64,000 bases of DNA from Polytrichum commune (lineage: Eukaryota > Streptophyta > Polytrichopsida > Polytrichales > Polytrichaceae). Where the stretch lies: assembly GCA_950295325.1 (NCBI GenBank), contig OX485804.1, positions 57,350,001-57,414,000 of the forward strand. Reading direction: 5' to 3'. Position numbers and translations under genes: made by a program. Below the pieces are notes generated by a model. The model ran no database searches, was not told the origin of the DNA, and saw only the letters and a program-made list of their open reading frames with translations. Positions 63,152 to 64,000 of the stretch are shown piece by piece (the first letter of the stretch is position 1; each line of letters opens with the position of its first letter).

Positions 63152-63160
63152 CCCTAAAAC

Positions 63161-64000
63161 TACCCCTCCTTTGCATGTGGGGGCGCAAGCATGGTCAAGT
63201 ACATAGCTCCAGTACCATGCATAGGTTTAATTGAATGTGATTCAAAACTATATACTAACTTTGAATTCTATGAAGGAAAAAACCATAAACATTTGAAAAA
63301 TGCATTAATCTACAAAGCCAAGCAATTCATGTTGATAATTTTTTTCAAGAAAAAATCTCTTATTTTAGAAGACAATACAAGTAGTGTGCAAGAAGGTACA
63401 TCGAACACGTCATTGTCTAAAAATTGTTTAAAATATGACAAAATTACATTAAATTGATGTGTTTCTACAAAATTTTGCAATGATGCCCTCAAGTTTATAA
63501 TGTATTCAAGGAATATGGAAAAAAAAATATCCAACCTCCGAATATTTAAGGTCATGAAATCTACGTCCAAAACCAAGTTGAGTCATTACCTTTTGAGCAT
63601 CACTTTTAGTGATAAGTTTTGAAGATCTTATCTTGATATTCTAAATTTGAATACCTAACACAAACAGAAGGTGCCATGAAAAAATTACCCAAATTCAACA
63701 ACACTTTGCTACTACTTTTGGGTGTTTGACCAAAACATTTATGGTTTTAAGTATACCAGAGCACTTTTCCCGTATACTTGACTGTGCTTGCTCTTGTGGT
63801 CCTTATCAGCGCAAGGAAATTACTCCTAGGACTCATGCTTTTATTGAAAAATGCACCTCCCGAGGCCACCTTGGATGCCAAATTGGCCACGTGTTTGCAA
63901 GACCCTTGCAAAAGGAAACAAATCGTGCGAGATTGACATTCCGAGAGCGGTGAGGAAGCGCATGATAAAGAGGTAGAGGGGGTGGCCGGCATGCAACAAG
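63161..64000. other. Right flank of the MULE, no gene recognised
   Basis: Short frames on both strands; none recognised within the window. Confidence 0.5.

Overview
The window reads as nuclear DNA of a land plant. It is AT-rich and gene-poor, with spliceosomal GT-AG introns that have T-rich acceptors, a plant DOXC-type 2-oxoglutarate dioxygenase gene, Mutator-like elements, many small inverted-repeat elements (MITEs) and LINE remnants. The species cannot be fixed by eye. Long introns, sparse genes and an unfamiliar DNA-methylase-like transposon gene would suit a non-flowering land plant such as a fern, lycophyte or bryophyte, but that is inference. No rRNA, tRNA, CRISPR array or bacterial operon was seen.

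Layout. 1-16 kb: intergenic DNA with a long-TIR foldback element (796-1870), a PIF/Harbinger-like MITE with TAA target duplication (2417-2947), a 295-bp foldback MITE (4267-4561), a 290-bp tandem duplication (8144-8719), MITEs ending in self-palindromic CACTAAATAT termini (9949-10171 and 14731-15046) and two long perfect hairpins (12494-12564 and 15203-15274). 16.5-22.5 kb: the only clearly intact gene, a four-exon minus-strand 2-oxoglutarate/Fe(II) dioxygenase, gibberellin-oxidase-like, 468 aa. Its splice phases close exactly. Intron 1 carries a degenerate minisatellite. 23.9-37.9 kb: AACCGGTT-rich repeats, an extremely 5'-truncated LINE insertion with 17-bp target duplications (26975-27045), and otherwise featureless AT-rich DNA. 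37.9-44.4 kb: a cluster of non-autonomous Mutator-like elements with matching TIRs and 8-10 bp target duplications (2.0 kb, 503 bp, 832 bp and 591 bp). One carries a GC-rich insert resembling captured gene sequence. 45 kb: a frameshifted LINE ORF2 tail. 47-49.7 kb: AACCGGTT tandem repeats and more MITEs, one family present as an inverted pair.

50.3-63.2 kb holds the most interesting object: a 12.8-kb Mutator-like transposon bounded by TIRs (GAGGGAAGCTATCTTAT...) and a 9-bp direct repeat CCCTAAAAC. On the minus strand it encodes a MULE-type transposase with an N-terminal Cys/His finger region, a DDE-like core and a C-terminal SWIM finger. Divergently, on the plus strand, it encodes a six-exon protein with a ParB-like DGNHR motif, a Cys-rich segment and a C-terminal N4/N6-type DNA methyltransferase fold whose catalytic motif looks degenerate. 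Between and inside these genes are repeated palindromes (TTTGGGTCGTTCGACCCAAA and GTGCGTTAACGCAC classes) that look like protein-binding sites. Both genes carry damage: one homopolymer frameshift each, one in-frame stop in the transposase and three in the methylase-like gene. This copy is therefore probably inactive unless the indels are sequencing errors. How the two proteins work together is inferred only: the transposase would bind the ends and move the element, and the methylase-like partner might mark, protect or counter silencing of element DNA.
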